Notes under the pieces: generated by a model
What the model saw: only the letters and a program-made list of their open reading frames with translations
Database searches by the model: none
Told to the model about the DNA's origin: nothing
Source: Photorhabdus noenieputensis
GTDB lineage: Bacteria > Pseudomonadota > Gammaproteobacteria > Enterobacterales > Enterobacteriaceae
Length of the DNA stretch: 64,000 bases
Direction of reading: 5' to 3'
Assembly: GCF_018448935.1 (NCBI RefSeq)
Contig: NZ_RCWC01000019.1
Coordinates: forward strand, 25,187-89,186
Shown: positions 36,113 to 45,087 of the stretch, in pieces
Numbering within the stretch: the stretch's first letter is position 1
How the letters are laid out: each line of letters begins with the position of its first letter
Translations under genes and position numbers: made by a program

Positions 36113-37144
36113 ATGCCTACACCTCAATCATCGTCTGACCGTGATGCGGAACAGTATCAGGAACAGGAAGTAGTGTCCCTGTTCGGTAGCATCAAGCGGT
36201 CTCTGTCACGTGTACTGTTTCATATCAAAGTCTTTATCCTCGCTTTTATACTGGCTTGTATTGTTTTGTATACTCCTTGGCCTTTTTTGGCCTTGCCTGC
36301 GGGTGGTGGTCATATTTCCACCATAGTGGTGGTATCAGTCTATATCGGATTGCTGGCTCTCTATCCGTCACGTCCATATAGGCCGGCGACTTTGGCCGGT
36401 TGGTTAGTGGTGGTGTTGAGTCCGCTGGCGGGGCTGTGGGCCGTTGCCCCGTTGTTTGGCGGGTTAGCGGCTTTGTTCATCACGATTATCAGACAACGTA
36501 AACTAGAGGTAAGCAAGTTCCCGTTATTACTGATAATAGCGAGTACTATTGCCGCGTTGTTTAGAATTGATGCCCATGCGATTCCTGTTTGGTTTGGTGT
36601 CGTATTTTTTGTTGTCGTGCTGGTAACGGTGTTGATGGAGCCTTGGAATAATTTTCGACGGCAGAAAGCGCTGCAACAGCAACAACAGATGGTTGCTCGT
36701 CAACAGGCAGAGGAGCAGCGTCGGCAAGATGAGACACGGGCAGAGTTTGCTGAATACTATGAGCAATTGGCTCAGATCAAGCGTTATAAGTCTGGTGTGG
36801 CGTATGAGATGCAGGAACTGGTTAGCCTGATTGAGGAGAAAACGCAGGCGATCATTGGCTGTATGCAGGCAGATGCCAGGGATGTCACTCCCGGTAAGTT
36901 ATTTCTTAACCGTTATTTGCCAATGATTGTCAAGGCATTGGAACGTTGTGTTTTGTTAGAAGAGCAAAACGCTGATAGTGCGCAATTCGAAGAGGTGAAA
37001 TCCCTAACTTATCAAGGGATACAGGAAATGAGTGTAGTATTTAGCGAAATGCACCAGCGTCTACTAGATAACGATATCGACGATCTATTGGTCGATCTAA
37101 AAGTAATGAATCAGTTGATCCGTACCCAAGGGTTTGGGCGCTAA
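36113..37144 (+). CDS. XpaC-like membrane protein (5-bromo-4-chloroindolyl phosphate hydrolysis family)
   Basis: 343 residues. Four or five hydrophobic segments occupy residues about 38-175 (VFILAFILACIVLYTPW, LVVVLSPLAGLWAVAPLFGG, VWFGVVFFVVVLVTVL). A charged coiled coil follows (LQQQQQMVARQQAEEQRRQD), then a helical cytoplasmic domain. XpaC-like proteins commonly sit beside TelA genes and are named after a Bacillus hydrolysis phenotype, with no proven reaction. The start at 36113 has AAGAAGAG upstream. Likely co-transcribed with the TelA gene and acting with it at the inner membrane. Confidence 0.78.
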   Translation: MPTPQSSSDRDAEQYQEQEVVSLFGSIKRSLSRVLFHIKVFILAFILACIVLYTPWPFLALPAGGGHISTIVVVSVYIGLLALYPSRPYRPATLAGWLVVVLSPLAGLWAVAPLFGGLAALFITIIRQRKLEVSKFPLLLIIASTIAALFRIDAHAIPVWFGVVFFVVVLVTVLMEPWNNFRRQKALQQQQQMVARQQAEEQRRQDETRAEFAEYYEQLAQIKRYKSGVAYEMQELVSLIEEKTQAIIGCMQADARDVTPGKLFLNRYLPMIVKALERCVLLEEQNADSAQFEEVKSLTYQGIQEMSVVFSEMHQRLLDNDIDDLLVDLKVMNQLIRTQGFGR

Positions 37145-37228
37145 GCATGATTAAAAAGGTTGAAAAAATTGATGGCAATTATTGCATGAGCTTGTAAATA
37201 ACTTGAATTCTGGATAAAAAATTAAATT

Positions 37229-37480
37229 AAGTGCCTGTTCCAAGATCAGAACTTTCGACCAAGAAAAAGACGATCTAAGTCAGGAACAGGTATGCACAAA
37301 TTAGTTGAACTTTTCAGTGATATCGACAATTTTTCTCGTGTTTTCATTCCACAATGGTTCTCTATTTCTTCTCCCAATTTTACTTTTGTGTACAGAGTCC
37401 AAATGCTGTGCTGCTTGGCCGTTGCCAGTGAGAAGGTGAAGAATTGCGGCACTACAACAGGTCATCTTAGAGTTATTTGA
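37229..37480 (+). mobile_element. IS982-family remnant (left end and transposase N-terminus)
   Basis: The left end AAGTGCCTGTTCC resembles the start of the IS982 copy at 63818 (AAGTGCCTGAGGC). A frame from 37292 encodes MHKLVELFSDIDNFSRVFIP, the IS982 transposase start, and then diverges into unrelated codons after about 25 residues before stopping at 37480. Only the first part of the element survives. Confidence 0.75.
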
Positions 37481-37507
37481 TTGTGATATCAGACATTTGT
37501 TACATTC

Positions 37508-38137
37508 TCAGAGGAATTGTTCTGCCAATAAGAGTGCCGCGATGATAATCATTATGGTGCCGGATACCTGGCCGACAATGTGCGCGGCCTGTGGGCGGGT
37601 TTTTAGGATTGCCCGGGAACCATACCCGACTATCAGATAAATTACACCACAACTTAAAATGTGAAGCAGACCCAGTGCCATAATTTGTACCGGGATCGGC
37701 CAGTCGGCTGTCGGATCGGTGAACTGCGGCAACAGTGCCAGGAATAGCAGGAAGACTTTCGGGTTCAGGCCACTGACACAGAGTCCCTTTATCGCCCATT
37801 GGGACTTGGAACCTATCTCCCGCTCATCGCTGTCTGTAGGTACGGAAGGATGACGGATCATGTTAATGCCAAGCCACAGCAGGTAACCCGCTCCGGCTAC
37901 TGTTAACACTGTCATAGCGACTGGTGTACCAGCAACTAGTGCTCCTACACCGGCTGCCACAACAACTGTCGCAATGAGGTGCCCACACAGTAATCCCATG
38001 ACCGCAGGAAGTACTACACGACCGTGCATACCCGCAGAGATAGCGTAAGCCCAGTCTGCTCCCGGAGTGATGATAAACAAAACGGAGACAACCCAGAATG
38101 CGGCAAACAGACTTAACTCCATAGTTTTATTCCCCAA
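37508..38137 (-). CDS. LysE/RhtB-family amino acid exporter
   Basis: 209 residues, the family's usual length, with six hydrophobic segments. The N-terminus ELSLFAAFWVVSVLFIITPG ADWAYAIS has the typical PGAD motif of LysE/RhtB exporters; GLLCGHLIATVVVAAGVGAL and SGLNPKVFLLFLALLPQF are further family signatures. It should export an amino acid or related small molecule across the inner membrane by proton antiport; the substrate is not predictable. It is divergent from the Lrp-type gene, a common pairing in which the regulator senses the exported amino acid. Confidence 0.88.
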   Translation of the reverse strand: MGNKTMELSLFAAFWVVSVLFIITPGADWAYAISAGMHGRVVLPAVMGLLCGHLIATVVVAAGVGALVAGTPVAMTVLTVAGAGYLLWLGINMIRHPSVPTDSDEREIGSKSQWAIKGLCVSGLNPKVFLLFLALLPQFTDPTADWPIPVQIMALGLLHILSCGVIYLIVGYGSRAILKTRPQAAHIVGQVSGTIMIIIAALLLAEQFL

Positions 38138-38384
38138 TCAGATTGCAGGGTTACAGCTTCTACAGTCACAAGTTGTAGTGTCTTCCAGTCTGAAAGATTC
38201 CTGCAACATGAGTAAATACGCATATTATTTCCACCTTTATTATTCCCATTTCCGGATTACCATTTTGATGAAAAATATAAGTACATCCGGGCTGTTTACA
38301 TCAGTGGAAAGAATATCCTTCTATCGTTAAAATGTGCTTCCAACTTTGGTTATTTTGATACGGATAAAAGAGAGATCCTTCCAA

Positions 38385-38840
38385 ATGGATAAGATTGATC
38401 GCAAGATTCTTGCTGAACTACAGGCGGACGGTCGTCTTTCTGTGACTGACCTTGCTGAACGGGTAGGTCTCAGCCTTTCACCATGTCATCGCCGGGTTCG
38501 GTCACTGGAACAATCGGGGATTATCAGAGGCTATCGTGCTCATCTTGATCCTAGCAGCCTTGGTTTTAACTTTTCCGCGATTGTGTTCGTAACCTTGCGT
38601 GAAGGGGACAGGTTGGCAATCAGGTCATTTGAAGACGCCGTTACGGAAATACCGCAGATTATCTTGGCGCAAAGGCTTTTCGGTGATCCTGACTATCTCA
38701 TGCACGTCGTTACGCATGATCTGCCAGCTTTCCAGAAGCTCTATGACGAACGGTTGTCTAGCATGCCCGGCGTTCAGCGCCTAATATCTACCCTCGTCAT
38801 GAAAACCGTTATCCAGGATCGCCCTCTTCCGTTGACATAG
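38385..38840 (+). CDS. Lrp/AsnC-family transcriptional regulator
   Basis: 151 residues from ATG 38385 (MDKIDRKILAELQADGRLSV); the in-frame upstream ATG at 38334 adds 17 residues not found in the family. Residues 1-60 are the AsnC-type helix-turn-helix (LAERVGLSLSPCHRRVRSLE). The rest is the RAM ligand-binding domain (FGDPDYLMHVVTHDLPAFQK). It lies divergent from the LysE-type exporter with about 250 bases between, so it most likely controls that exporter in response to an amino acid. Confidence 0.88.
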   Translation: MDKIDRKILAELQADGRLSVTDLAERVGLSLSPCHRRVRSLEQSGIIRGYRAHLDPSSLGFNFSAIVFVTLREGDRLAIRSFEDAVTEIPQIILAQRLFGDPDYLMHVVTHDLPAFQKLYDERLSSMPGVQRLISTLVMKTVIQDRPLPLT

Positions 38841-39262
38841 GCATTTAAAGGTTATCAATGAAAGAAACGTGCTCGCTTTGTTCGGACGATTAATTTGATA
38901 AATCTCCGTATAAATATTCGCTAACTGACAGGGAGGTCTAAAATATTTCTTTATAATATTTTTAAAGCTTTTTTGTGACGAAATATTCTTTTTTTATATT
39001 TTCAGTGTTGATTAGGAGGAAATACGGAATTGCTTATCAGAGAGATATAGCTGGCTCTCTTATATTCGTTTTGCTGTGTTTAGACATGGGCGTTATATCG
39101 CTATTTTTCAGGAAGCACTCTAAATAACCGCACCAAAATAGTAGAGCATTTAAGAGAATTATCTTTTGATTTAACTGTTTTGATCTACCGTAAAATGCAA
39201 AAACTTACCTAAAAAAACCTGATACCAATAATAGAGATATCAGATAGAGCATTAGGGTTGGT
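38841..39262. other. Intergenic region before the PEP-binding gene
   Basis: About 420 AT-rich bases without a gene. A small inverted repeat CTGATA...TATCAG at 39220-39244 lies just upstream of the next start and could be a regulatory site; it is short and might be chance. Confidence 0.4.
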
Positions 39263-42200
39263 ATGAAAGTCGCGACTCGTACTTATCCAACGCGAAAACT
39301 CACTTGGGATTTTGATTCTAACGGTAAGAAAATAAAACCTATGACTGCAAAATGTGAACGATTACAACAGCTCGCCGGGCACGTCGATTTTTCGGCTCTT
39401 ATTCCCCCTTTGTTGGCTCTTCCTGCCGATGAAGCGTTTGCTATCACCGCGGTTTCTCCACAGGCTGATGCTGAGCTGCTACGCACCATCTACAGCCAAT
39501 ATATTACGGAGCATCACGATTGGATAAAACAAGTAGGGGAAGTATGTGGCCCGCCTCCCTGGATTGTTCGTAGCTCAGGTCTGGAAGATGGTACAATTTT
39601 CGCCAATGCGGGTGGTTACGTGAGTGTAATTTGTCGTCATACCGCGGATTTTGCTGACACTGTTGGTGAGGTTACTTTCAGTGGATTTGCATCTCAGGCT
39701 ATCGCACAACAACGGCTAATCAATCCTGATTATCAGCCACAGCCAATCACCTGTTTTGTTCAGCGGTTGATTGAAGGTGTTCCATTCCAGGTGGAACCTT
39801 TACAGGCACCCTATCTGACAGCCGATGCATGTCATCGTTTGTATAAAATTATCAGGCAGTTGCATCAACATTTTTCTGAAATTGCGTTGGATACTGAGTG
39901 GGTGTTGGAAACCGATCATGGCTTGGTATCAGCCACTGGACTGACCTTGGCCGCTTCTGATGGCGTCCGGGGAGAACTGGCGTTTGGTTTTGGCTTTGCG
40001 GCGGCACAATCGCCCGGATCAAGGGTAAACTCAGTCGCCTATCATTGGCCGACATTAACCGCTCCTTTGTGGTATGGAACACAATTACGTCAGGTACATG
40101 TAGATAAACTTTGGTTAGTGCAGGTGCGCCCGGCACCCGGTTACACGCTTGAACGTCGTGTTCAACGATTAACTGCCGAAGTACGAACCGAGCTGGTGCG
40201 TTGTATGCAAACAGTACCGGTGACAGCACTACTGCCTCCTTCGGCTCCTTCTTTAGGCAGCTTCCTTTCTGCATCGACATTGGATGATGCCTGGTCCCGT
40301 TACCTGCGTCTCTCCCCATCTGTGCAAGCGGCGCTTACCGCTGTCTTCGTTGAATATGGGGTGGCTAGTGAACACGCTGGCATCATGTTCCGCCAACAAA
40401 ATCTGCCGGTTTTCCTTGCACAACTGACGGATATACCCGCTGTTCCTTGGGTAGTCATTGATAGTATGGGGGAATTGGCCTACTTTAGTGCACAAAAGCC
40501 GTTTATCGAACTGAAAACGGAAACCGCCGAATCGGTTAATTTGCCTGCCTCAGTACAACGTGTGTTTGACGACAGTGAATCTCTGTCAATAACCGAGCTT
40601 ACATCTCAGCGTGTTACCGATATTCTGCAAAATACATTGACTGGCTTACCGGTGTTAGCGGAAAAGAGCTATACCATACTTAAACAGCGTACGATTTTCC
40701 CAACAGACGCTTGGCTGCAAAATGGTAATGCTGTTCGCAGTCCTAGTTTAACAGGTTGGCTCCTCGCACAGGCAGGAGAGAGAGCGACTGAGTGTTTCCC
40801 CTCGGATTGGCAGACAACGGATGCAACGGCAGATTATCTCTGTGCCCTCAGCGCCAAAAATAATCCGCAATCTGCGTTACCGCGCTTATGCAAAGCTATT
40901 CCAACACTTGCAGATAGGTTCATCCAACTCAATGATCTGCGCCTAATTATGCAATTAATTAAAACCGAAGCATGGATTGAAAAATTGCCGTCCGTCCAAT
41001 TAACGTCATTGGTCGATGCTGCAATAACCGCACCGTATAGCGACGCACGCCTATTGCTAGAATGTATACTCCACGTACTTGCAGATACAGAAATTCTGCC
41101 CATTTATGAAGATACTGAGCGGTTAAATATCGTACATTCTCTGGTTGGTGCGGCAGAGTCCACGCTTTCTCCGGCCTCTCTATTAGAGATAATATATCAC
41201 GGCCAACTAGCGCCGACTGCGCTCGCTAGCTTGGTATGCGCCCCAAAAGCGTTTGCTGCCTATCTGGCGTTTTTGACTCCGCTGAAATGTTTTAAGCCTG
41301 CCGCTGCATTAGCTGGAGCTAGTGAAGCAGCCGATTTACTGCAAGCTACCGCCAGCCTCATGGAGACTCTTCATAAAGCAAACTTACCGACATTGCAGGG
41401 CCTTTGTCGCATTGATCTGGTGAATACTTATGATCTAGTGCTTAAGGCGGTATTAACCGATGTGGTTGATCGGCGTGATCCCATCACATATCAGCGTTAT
41501 CTGGATCTGCTGAGTGGTTGGATCGCATTTGCCCGACTATCGACTCTTTTTGTCACGGAAAAGGCTGCATTACGCTCTTTCTTAAGATGGATAGAGCGTG
41601 CTCGCTATCAACCCATACCAGATAATTTTTTGCTCGGGTTAAAAGAAAACGTTGCGGAATGTTTGGGCGACGACTTCTTACGCTGGCAAGTTTTAATGCC
41701 TATTGCCGGCAATATGGCGCCTGATCAACTGCCTATAGAAAATGCTCATCAACTACACAATCTCTTACACCAATGGATGCTGGTCCGCTTCCGAGCTGGA
41801 ACAGGTTCTGAATTGCCCGCACCTTTACGCAAACTGATAAATATCGCGGATGGCTTTGGTGATGCACGCTCTTGTCTGTTGAGGTTAACACGGAACGTTC
41901 TAGAGATTTCATTACCCTTTGTGGTACATAAAGCCAGTTTCCTCTTCTATGAGCAGGAGTTAATCGTTGAATTTGCCGAACTGCCAAACGCTTCGCAAGA
42001 GGACATTGGCCGTTTACATGTATTCGAAGCCTTGGCATTGCGTATCGTCGAATGGCAACCTATATGGCGAGTATCACTGAATCGAGTCTGTCAGTTAGGC
42101 ACTTGGACACTTTTCTTGCGCATGCGGCGTACTGATGGAGCACGTTGGCAAGCTGAGGATCTCCATCAATTGGTGCTCTGGCTACGGGTGCTGTTCGATA

Positions 42201-43030
42201 CAGCTTACGATTTCTCGTATATTCCTAACGATGAAGTTTCACATGTGTATGAAATGGTTGGTCATTCTCCTTGGCCTGAGCTGTTTCGCGCTTATGCCGC
42301 TTATCGCGCAGTGGTTGATTTTTCTATTCAACGTATCACAGTCTATTCATTGCCCTTTGCCACAACGCTAGCAGCACTCTGTTTGAACCAGTCTGTGCGT
42401 GATGAGGTAATTGGAGCTTGCATTGCCGGTTTTGAAGGTGCCTGGAAAGCCTTTCATTGTATAGTTGAAAAGTTGGAGAGAGCAGATGCTGACCAGAATC
42501 AGTGGGAGATCTTTCATACCACAGCCGGACAACTGGGATTGCTGCTTTCAGCGATGTGGCCGGAACAGACACTAATGCGAATGGTACAAGTGCCGCTATC
42601 ACCGGTTGCCGCTGAGCGAATAGGCGTAAGTCTGTTGCATCGTCGTGACTTGACTCTCACATTGCAACAGCTAATTGCAGAGCCGGAAAATGTCGCTTTG
42701 CGCGATTTGGTGTTACACCATGTTCCTGAAATTGCTGTGAATGTAAACTCTGTCGCTACAATCGCAGATGAAATTGCGGTCTGGCAAAGTAAGTTTAAAC
42801 GCTGTAAGGAATACCTGCTCGCTTATCATGCCGATTTACTCTCTGACAGCCAATGCCAACAATTCGTCAAACAGCTTGGGCTGGTACCTTATGGCATAAC
42901 TGAGGAAATTGAAACCTATATTCAACGTGCTCTAACTTACACCGCAGCAGAGGTGAAAGGCCGTTTTAAACTAGCGGAAGTTGATCCTATTGCTATTATT
43001 CGAGCTATAAATACAGAGGTTTGCGTATGA
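39263..43030 (+). CDS. Large protein with N-terminal PEP/pyruvate-binding (PPDK ATP-grasp) domain
   Basis: 1255 residues. Residues about 60-300 resemble the ATP-binding half of PEP synthase and pyruvate phosphate dikinase: WIVRSSGLEDGTIFANAGGY (Arg103, Ser104-Ser105), then ITCFVQRLIEGVPFQV, the ELAFGFGFAAAQSPGS block, and WLVQVRPAPG with Arg289-Pro290. The phosphohistidine swivelling domain and the PEP-binding barrel are not seen. The other 950 residues are a helix-rich region I do not recognise. It is coupled by an ATGA overlap to a small ACP-like gene. A role in ATP-dependent activation or phosphoryl transfer in a biosynthetic step is a guess. No operon partners lie upstream. Confidence 0.65.
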   Translation: MKVATRTYPTRKLTWDFDSNGKKIKPMTAKCERLQQLAGHVDFSALIPPLLALPADEAFAITAVSPQADAELLRTIYSQYITEHHDWIKQVGEVCGPPPWIVRSSGLEDGTIFANAGGYVSVICRHTADFADTVGEVTFSGFASQAIAQQRLINPDYQPQPITCFVQRLIEGVPFQVEPLQAPYLTADACHRLYKIIRQLHQHFSEIALDTEWVLETDHGLVSATGLTLAASDGVRGELAFGFGFAAAQSPGSRVNSVAYHWPTLTAPLWYGTQLRQVHVDKLWLVQVRPAPGYTLERRVQRLTAEVRTELVRCMQTVPVTALLPPSAPSLGSFLSASTLDDAWSRYLRLSPSVQAALTAVFVEYGVASEHAGIMFRQQNLPVFLAQLTDIPAVPWVVIDSMGELAYFSAQKPFIELKTETAESVNLPASVQRVFDDSESLSITELTSQRVTDILQNTLTGLPVLAEKSYTILKQRTIFPTDAWLQNGNAVRSPSLTGWLLAQAGERATECFPSDWQTTDATADYLCALSAKNNPQSALPRLCKAIPTLADRFIQLNDLRLIMQLIKTEAWIEKLPSVQLTSLVDAAITAPYSDARLLLECILHVLADTEILPIYEDTERLNIVHSLVGAAESTLSPASLLEIIYHGQLAPTALASLVCAPKAFAAYLAFLTPLKCFKPAAALAGASEAADLLQATASLMETLHKANLPTLQGLCRIDLVNTYDLVLKAVLTDVVDRRDPITYQRYLDLLSGWIAFARLSTLFVTEKAALRSFLRWIERARYQPIPDNFLLGLKENVAECLGDDFLRWQVLMPIAGNMAPDQLPIENAHQLHNLLHQWMLVRFRAGTGSELPAPLRKLINIADGFGDARSCLLRLTRNVLEISLPFVVHKASFLFYEQELIVEFAELPNASQEDIGRLHVFEALALRIVEWQPIWRVSLNRVCQLGTWTLFLRMRRTDGARWQAEDLHQLVLWLRVLFDTAYDFSYIPNDEVSHVYEMVGHSPWPELFRAYAAYRAVVDFSIQRITVYSLPFATTLAALCLNQSVRDEVIGACIAGFEGAWKAFHCIVEKLERADADQNQWEIFHTTAGQLGLLLSAMWPEQTLMRMVQVPLSPVAAERIGVSLLHRRDLTLTLQQLIAEPENVALRDLVLHHVPEIAVNVNSVATIADEIAVWQSKFKRCKEYLLAYHADLLSDSQCQQFVKQLGLVPYGITEEIETYIQRALTYTAAEVKGRFKLAEVDPIAIIRAINTEVCV

Positions 43031-43338
43031 CTGTTCAAGGGGAAATCATGTCAGTATCAGAGAATTACATTCGGCGATTGATTATCAAAGTTGCCTGCGA
43101 CACGACAGGTGATAGCGCGGAAGAATTAATCGAGCGTGGACGACTAGAGATCCCTGCACGCGATGCGATTGAATTTGTGGTACGACTGGAAGCGCTATTC
43201 GATTGTACCTTGGGGTGGCTGCGATATGAGCCTTTGTTGATGGAGATCGATGAATTTTCGGTAATCGTAAGCAATGACCTTAACGCGCGTGTATCTACTG
43301 CATCAATGTTATCTCATCCCCAAGAAGACCTTGTTTAA
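43027..43338 (+). CDS. Small acyl-carrier-like protein lacking the phosphopantetheine serine
   Basis: 103 residues from the ATG overlapping the preceding stop; ATG 43048, which has its own AAGGGG site, is an alternative. The pattern AEELIERGRLEIPARDAIEF VVRLEALFDCTLG and the late DEFSVIV follow the spacing of an acyl carrier protein. However, the usual DSL site reads PARDA here, so there is no attachment serine. It may be a degenerate or structural carrier, or an unrelated helical protein. Translational coupling implies a partnership with the PEP-binding protein. Confidence 0.5.
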   Translation: MTVQGEIMSVSENYIRRLIIKVACDTTGDSAEELIERGRLEIPARDAIEFVVRLEALFDCTLGWLRYEPLLMEIDEFSVIVSNDLNARVSTASMLSHPQEDLV

Positions 43339-43442
43339 AATTTTGTACAGTTGTCATTTCATGGGCGGTGAATTTCCAGGCCGCCTGTTTAGCACTTTGC
43401 GGATAAGTGCTGCTTTTGCTGTTTATTTCTCACGTTCATATA

Positions 43443-43565
43443 TATACCCTATGGATTTAAAGAAGCGTCGCGACAGCAAGAGAGCGAATCCCCGTGAGCA
43501 TAGCAAACTATGTGACCGGGATGAGTGCAGCCAACAAAGAGGCAACTTGAAAGATGACGGGTATA
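43443..43565 (+). repeat. ERIC element with a 4-bp deletion (123 bp)
   Basis: TATACCCTATGGATTTAAAG to GACGGGTATA, with the core GTGACCGGGATGAG joined directly to TGCAGCC. One 4-base unit of GAGCGAGTGCAG is missing. An open reading frame runs through it by chance. Confidence 0.9.
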
Positions 43566-43615
43566 TTGAGTCAGGTGAAAAACAGGAAATAAATCTGCTT
43601 AATAAAGAAGAATCT

Positions 43616-43684
43616 ATGTCAAGCCGAGATCAGTTAGCGGAACGTCGTGGAAAAATGAAGAAAATAGCCAGTTTTATTCATTAG
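43616..43684 (+). pseudogene. Possible 22-codon remnant gene
   Basis: A short frame encoding MSSRDQLAERRGKMKKIASF followed by Ile-His has a weak AAGAAG site upstream and ends just before the acetyltransferase gene. It looks like the N-terminus of a lost protein; it could also be a real small protein or chance. Confidence 0.25.
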
Positions 43685-43705
43685 TAAATATGGAGATAAA
43701 TAATA

Positions 43706-44164
43706 ATGACTTCACAATCTATTAAAAACGTTGTCTTAAAAGAGTGGAATGGTGATGCAGAAGAGATAAGAAAAGTTGTGGATATTTGGTATCTTTCTTC
43801 AATTAAGTGTCATAATTTTGTGAGTGAGAGTTTTTGGCACTCATGTAAGGAGGATATGATGAATATATATATTCCTAGCGCTGAAACTGTAGTTGCCAAA
43901 TATGATGATGAAATTGTTGGGTTTATCAGTTTAGTTGATAATATTCTGGCGTCAATATTTGTTCATCCTGATTTTCAAGGTAAAGGAATTGGAAAGAAAT
44001 TACTATCCGATGCCTTCGATAAAAGAAGTGATTTAGTTCTTAACGTTTATTCAAAAAATAAACTGGCGAGAGATTTTTATAAAAGAAATGGTTTTGTCGA
44101 GGAAAAGCAAGGTGTAGATGAACGTACTGGTGAGTTAGAAATTACAATGAAGTGGAATAGCTAA
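43706..44164 (+). CDS. GNAT-family N-acetyltransferase
   Basis: 152 residues, the normal GNAT size. The acetyl-CoA-binding motif is clear in FVHPDFQGKGIGKKLLSDAF, and NKLARDFYKRNGFVEEK is the usual C-terminal signature of the RimI/YjdJ-like group. It is cytoplasmic. GGAG lies 14 bases before the ATG. The low GC differs from the preceding biosynthetic pair, so it is probably an independent gene. The substrate cannot be predicted. Confidence 0.85.
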   Translation: MTSQSIKNVVLKEWNGDAEEIRKVVDIWYLSSIKCHNFVSESFWHSCKEDMMNIYIPSAETVVAKYDDEIVGFISLVDNILASIFVHPDFQGKGIGKKLLSDAFDKRSDLVLNVYSKNKLARDFYKRNGFVEEKQGVDERTGELEITMKWNS

Positions 44165-44190
44165 TTAATTTTTAAAGATGAGATATTAAA

Positions 44191-44716
44191 ATGGCTGATA
44201 GTAGTAATGTACAGGCTCGATACCAGGAGCTGGTGATATACTGAAAACAGAAGAAAAGCTCACTGAATATGGTGACCTTGAAACCGCCTCAATGCTGATT
44301 CATCATGCTCATGATGAAATGGGTATATTGTCAAAAATTAATGTTGAACATGTTTTTCATGGTGAAATAAACCGAAGAGGAAATGCAGTTGGTTTTCACC
44401 ATGAAGCGGGGATTGGTTACCAAGGAAAAGCCATATTACTGCGATCACTGTGCCACCAAATGCTCAAGGTATCTATCGTGGAAAGATAGAAGTATTTAAC
44501 CCTCAAACTGGACAATGGGTGCAGAAAGGCCCTGAATCGACATTTTTCCCTCAATCATGGAGTAGCCAGCAAATAATGTCAGAAATTAGAGGAGCTCATA
44601 AGAATGCTACTATACAACCAAATGGAAAATGGGAAGGGGTATCGCCAAGTGGTGTAACAATTGGTGGCTATTTAGATCGTAATGGAAATATAAATACTGC
44701 GTTTCCAGTCCTTTAA
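44191..44716 (+). pseudogene. EndoU-type nuclease toxin remnant with frameshift
   Basis: Two overlapping frames together encode the C-terminal end of a bacterial EndoU toxin. Frame 1 (44241-44440) contains HVFHGEINRRGNAVGFHHEA with the two EndoU histidines, followed by GIGYQGKA. Frame 2 (from about 44438) gives ITVPPNAQGIYRGKIEVF, FFPQSWSSQQIMSEI and ends SGVTIGGYLDRNGNINTAFPVL. A one-base loss near 44437 separates them. A 17-codon ATG frame at 44191 may be the start of the original fusion. The normal large N-terminal delivery part is absent, so this is an orphan or displaced toxin tip. Confidence 0.8.
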
Positions 44717-44729
44717 GGTAAGGGTAAAA

Positions 44730-45047
44730 ATGAAATATTTTATTGATGAGCGCGGTCATTGCCGTGTTAAAACTGAAATGGAATATCATCTTATATCATC
44801 ATTTTTAGAAGATGATGTTCAAAGTAGTTTATATGGTGTTAATGCATATATTTCTGCATGTGACTCTGTAAAAAGTGAACACATCCCAGAGTGGAAAGGT
44901 ACAGGTAACGCCCATACTGTTACCATCAAACCGGATGGCGTTGAAATTTTTAACGAATACACAGAAGAAAGCCTACAGATTGCAACCATAGAAGAATTTA
45001 GAGGTTATCTTGAGAAGTGGAAGGAATTACTTCTGAGTAGAGAATAA
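44730..45047 (+). CDS. Probable immunity protein to EndoU toxin (YacL-like)
   Basis: 105 residues, intact, starting 13 bases after the EndoU stop with AAGGTAAGGG upstream. The N-terminus MKYFIDERGHCRVKTEMEYH and the end EESLQIATIEEFRGYLEKWK parallel the YacL/UPF0231 family, whose members are known as immunity proteins next to EndoU toxins. Keeping the immunity gene intact while the toxin is frameshifted is common for orphan toxin modules. Cytoplasmic. A terminator hairpin follows directly. Confidence 0.7.
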   Translation: MKYFIDERGHCRVKTEMEYHLISSFLEDDVQSSLYGVNAYISACDSVKSEHIPEWKGTGNAHTVTIKPDGVEIFNEYTEESLQIATIEEFRGYLEKWKELLLSRE

Positions 45048-45057
45048 ACATCAAAAG

Positions 45058-45087
45058 GCCGAAAGATCTCCGTGATCTTCCGGCTTT
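45058..45087 (+). terminator. Intrinsic terminator after the YacL-like gene
   Basis: GCCGAAAGATC, a short loop and GATCTTCCGGC (one mismatch) followed by TTTG. It lies 11 bases beyond the immunity stop codon. Confidence 0.8.

Noticed and set aside
43274..43684. 136-residue plus frame after the ACP-like gene
   Set aside because: It runs straight through the ERIC copy and has no family features before the last 22 codons, which are listed separately.
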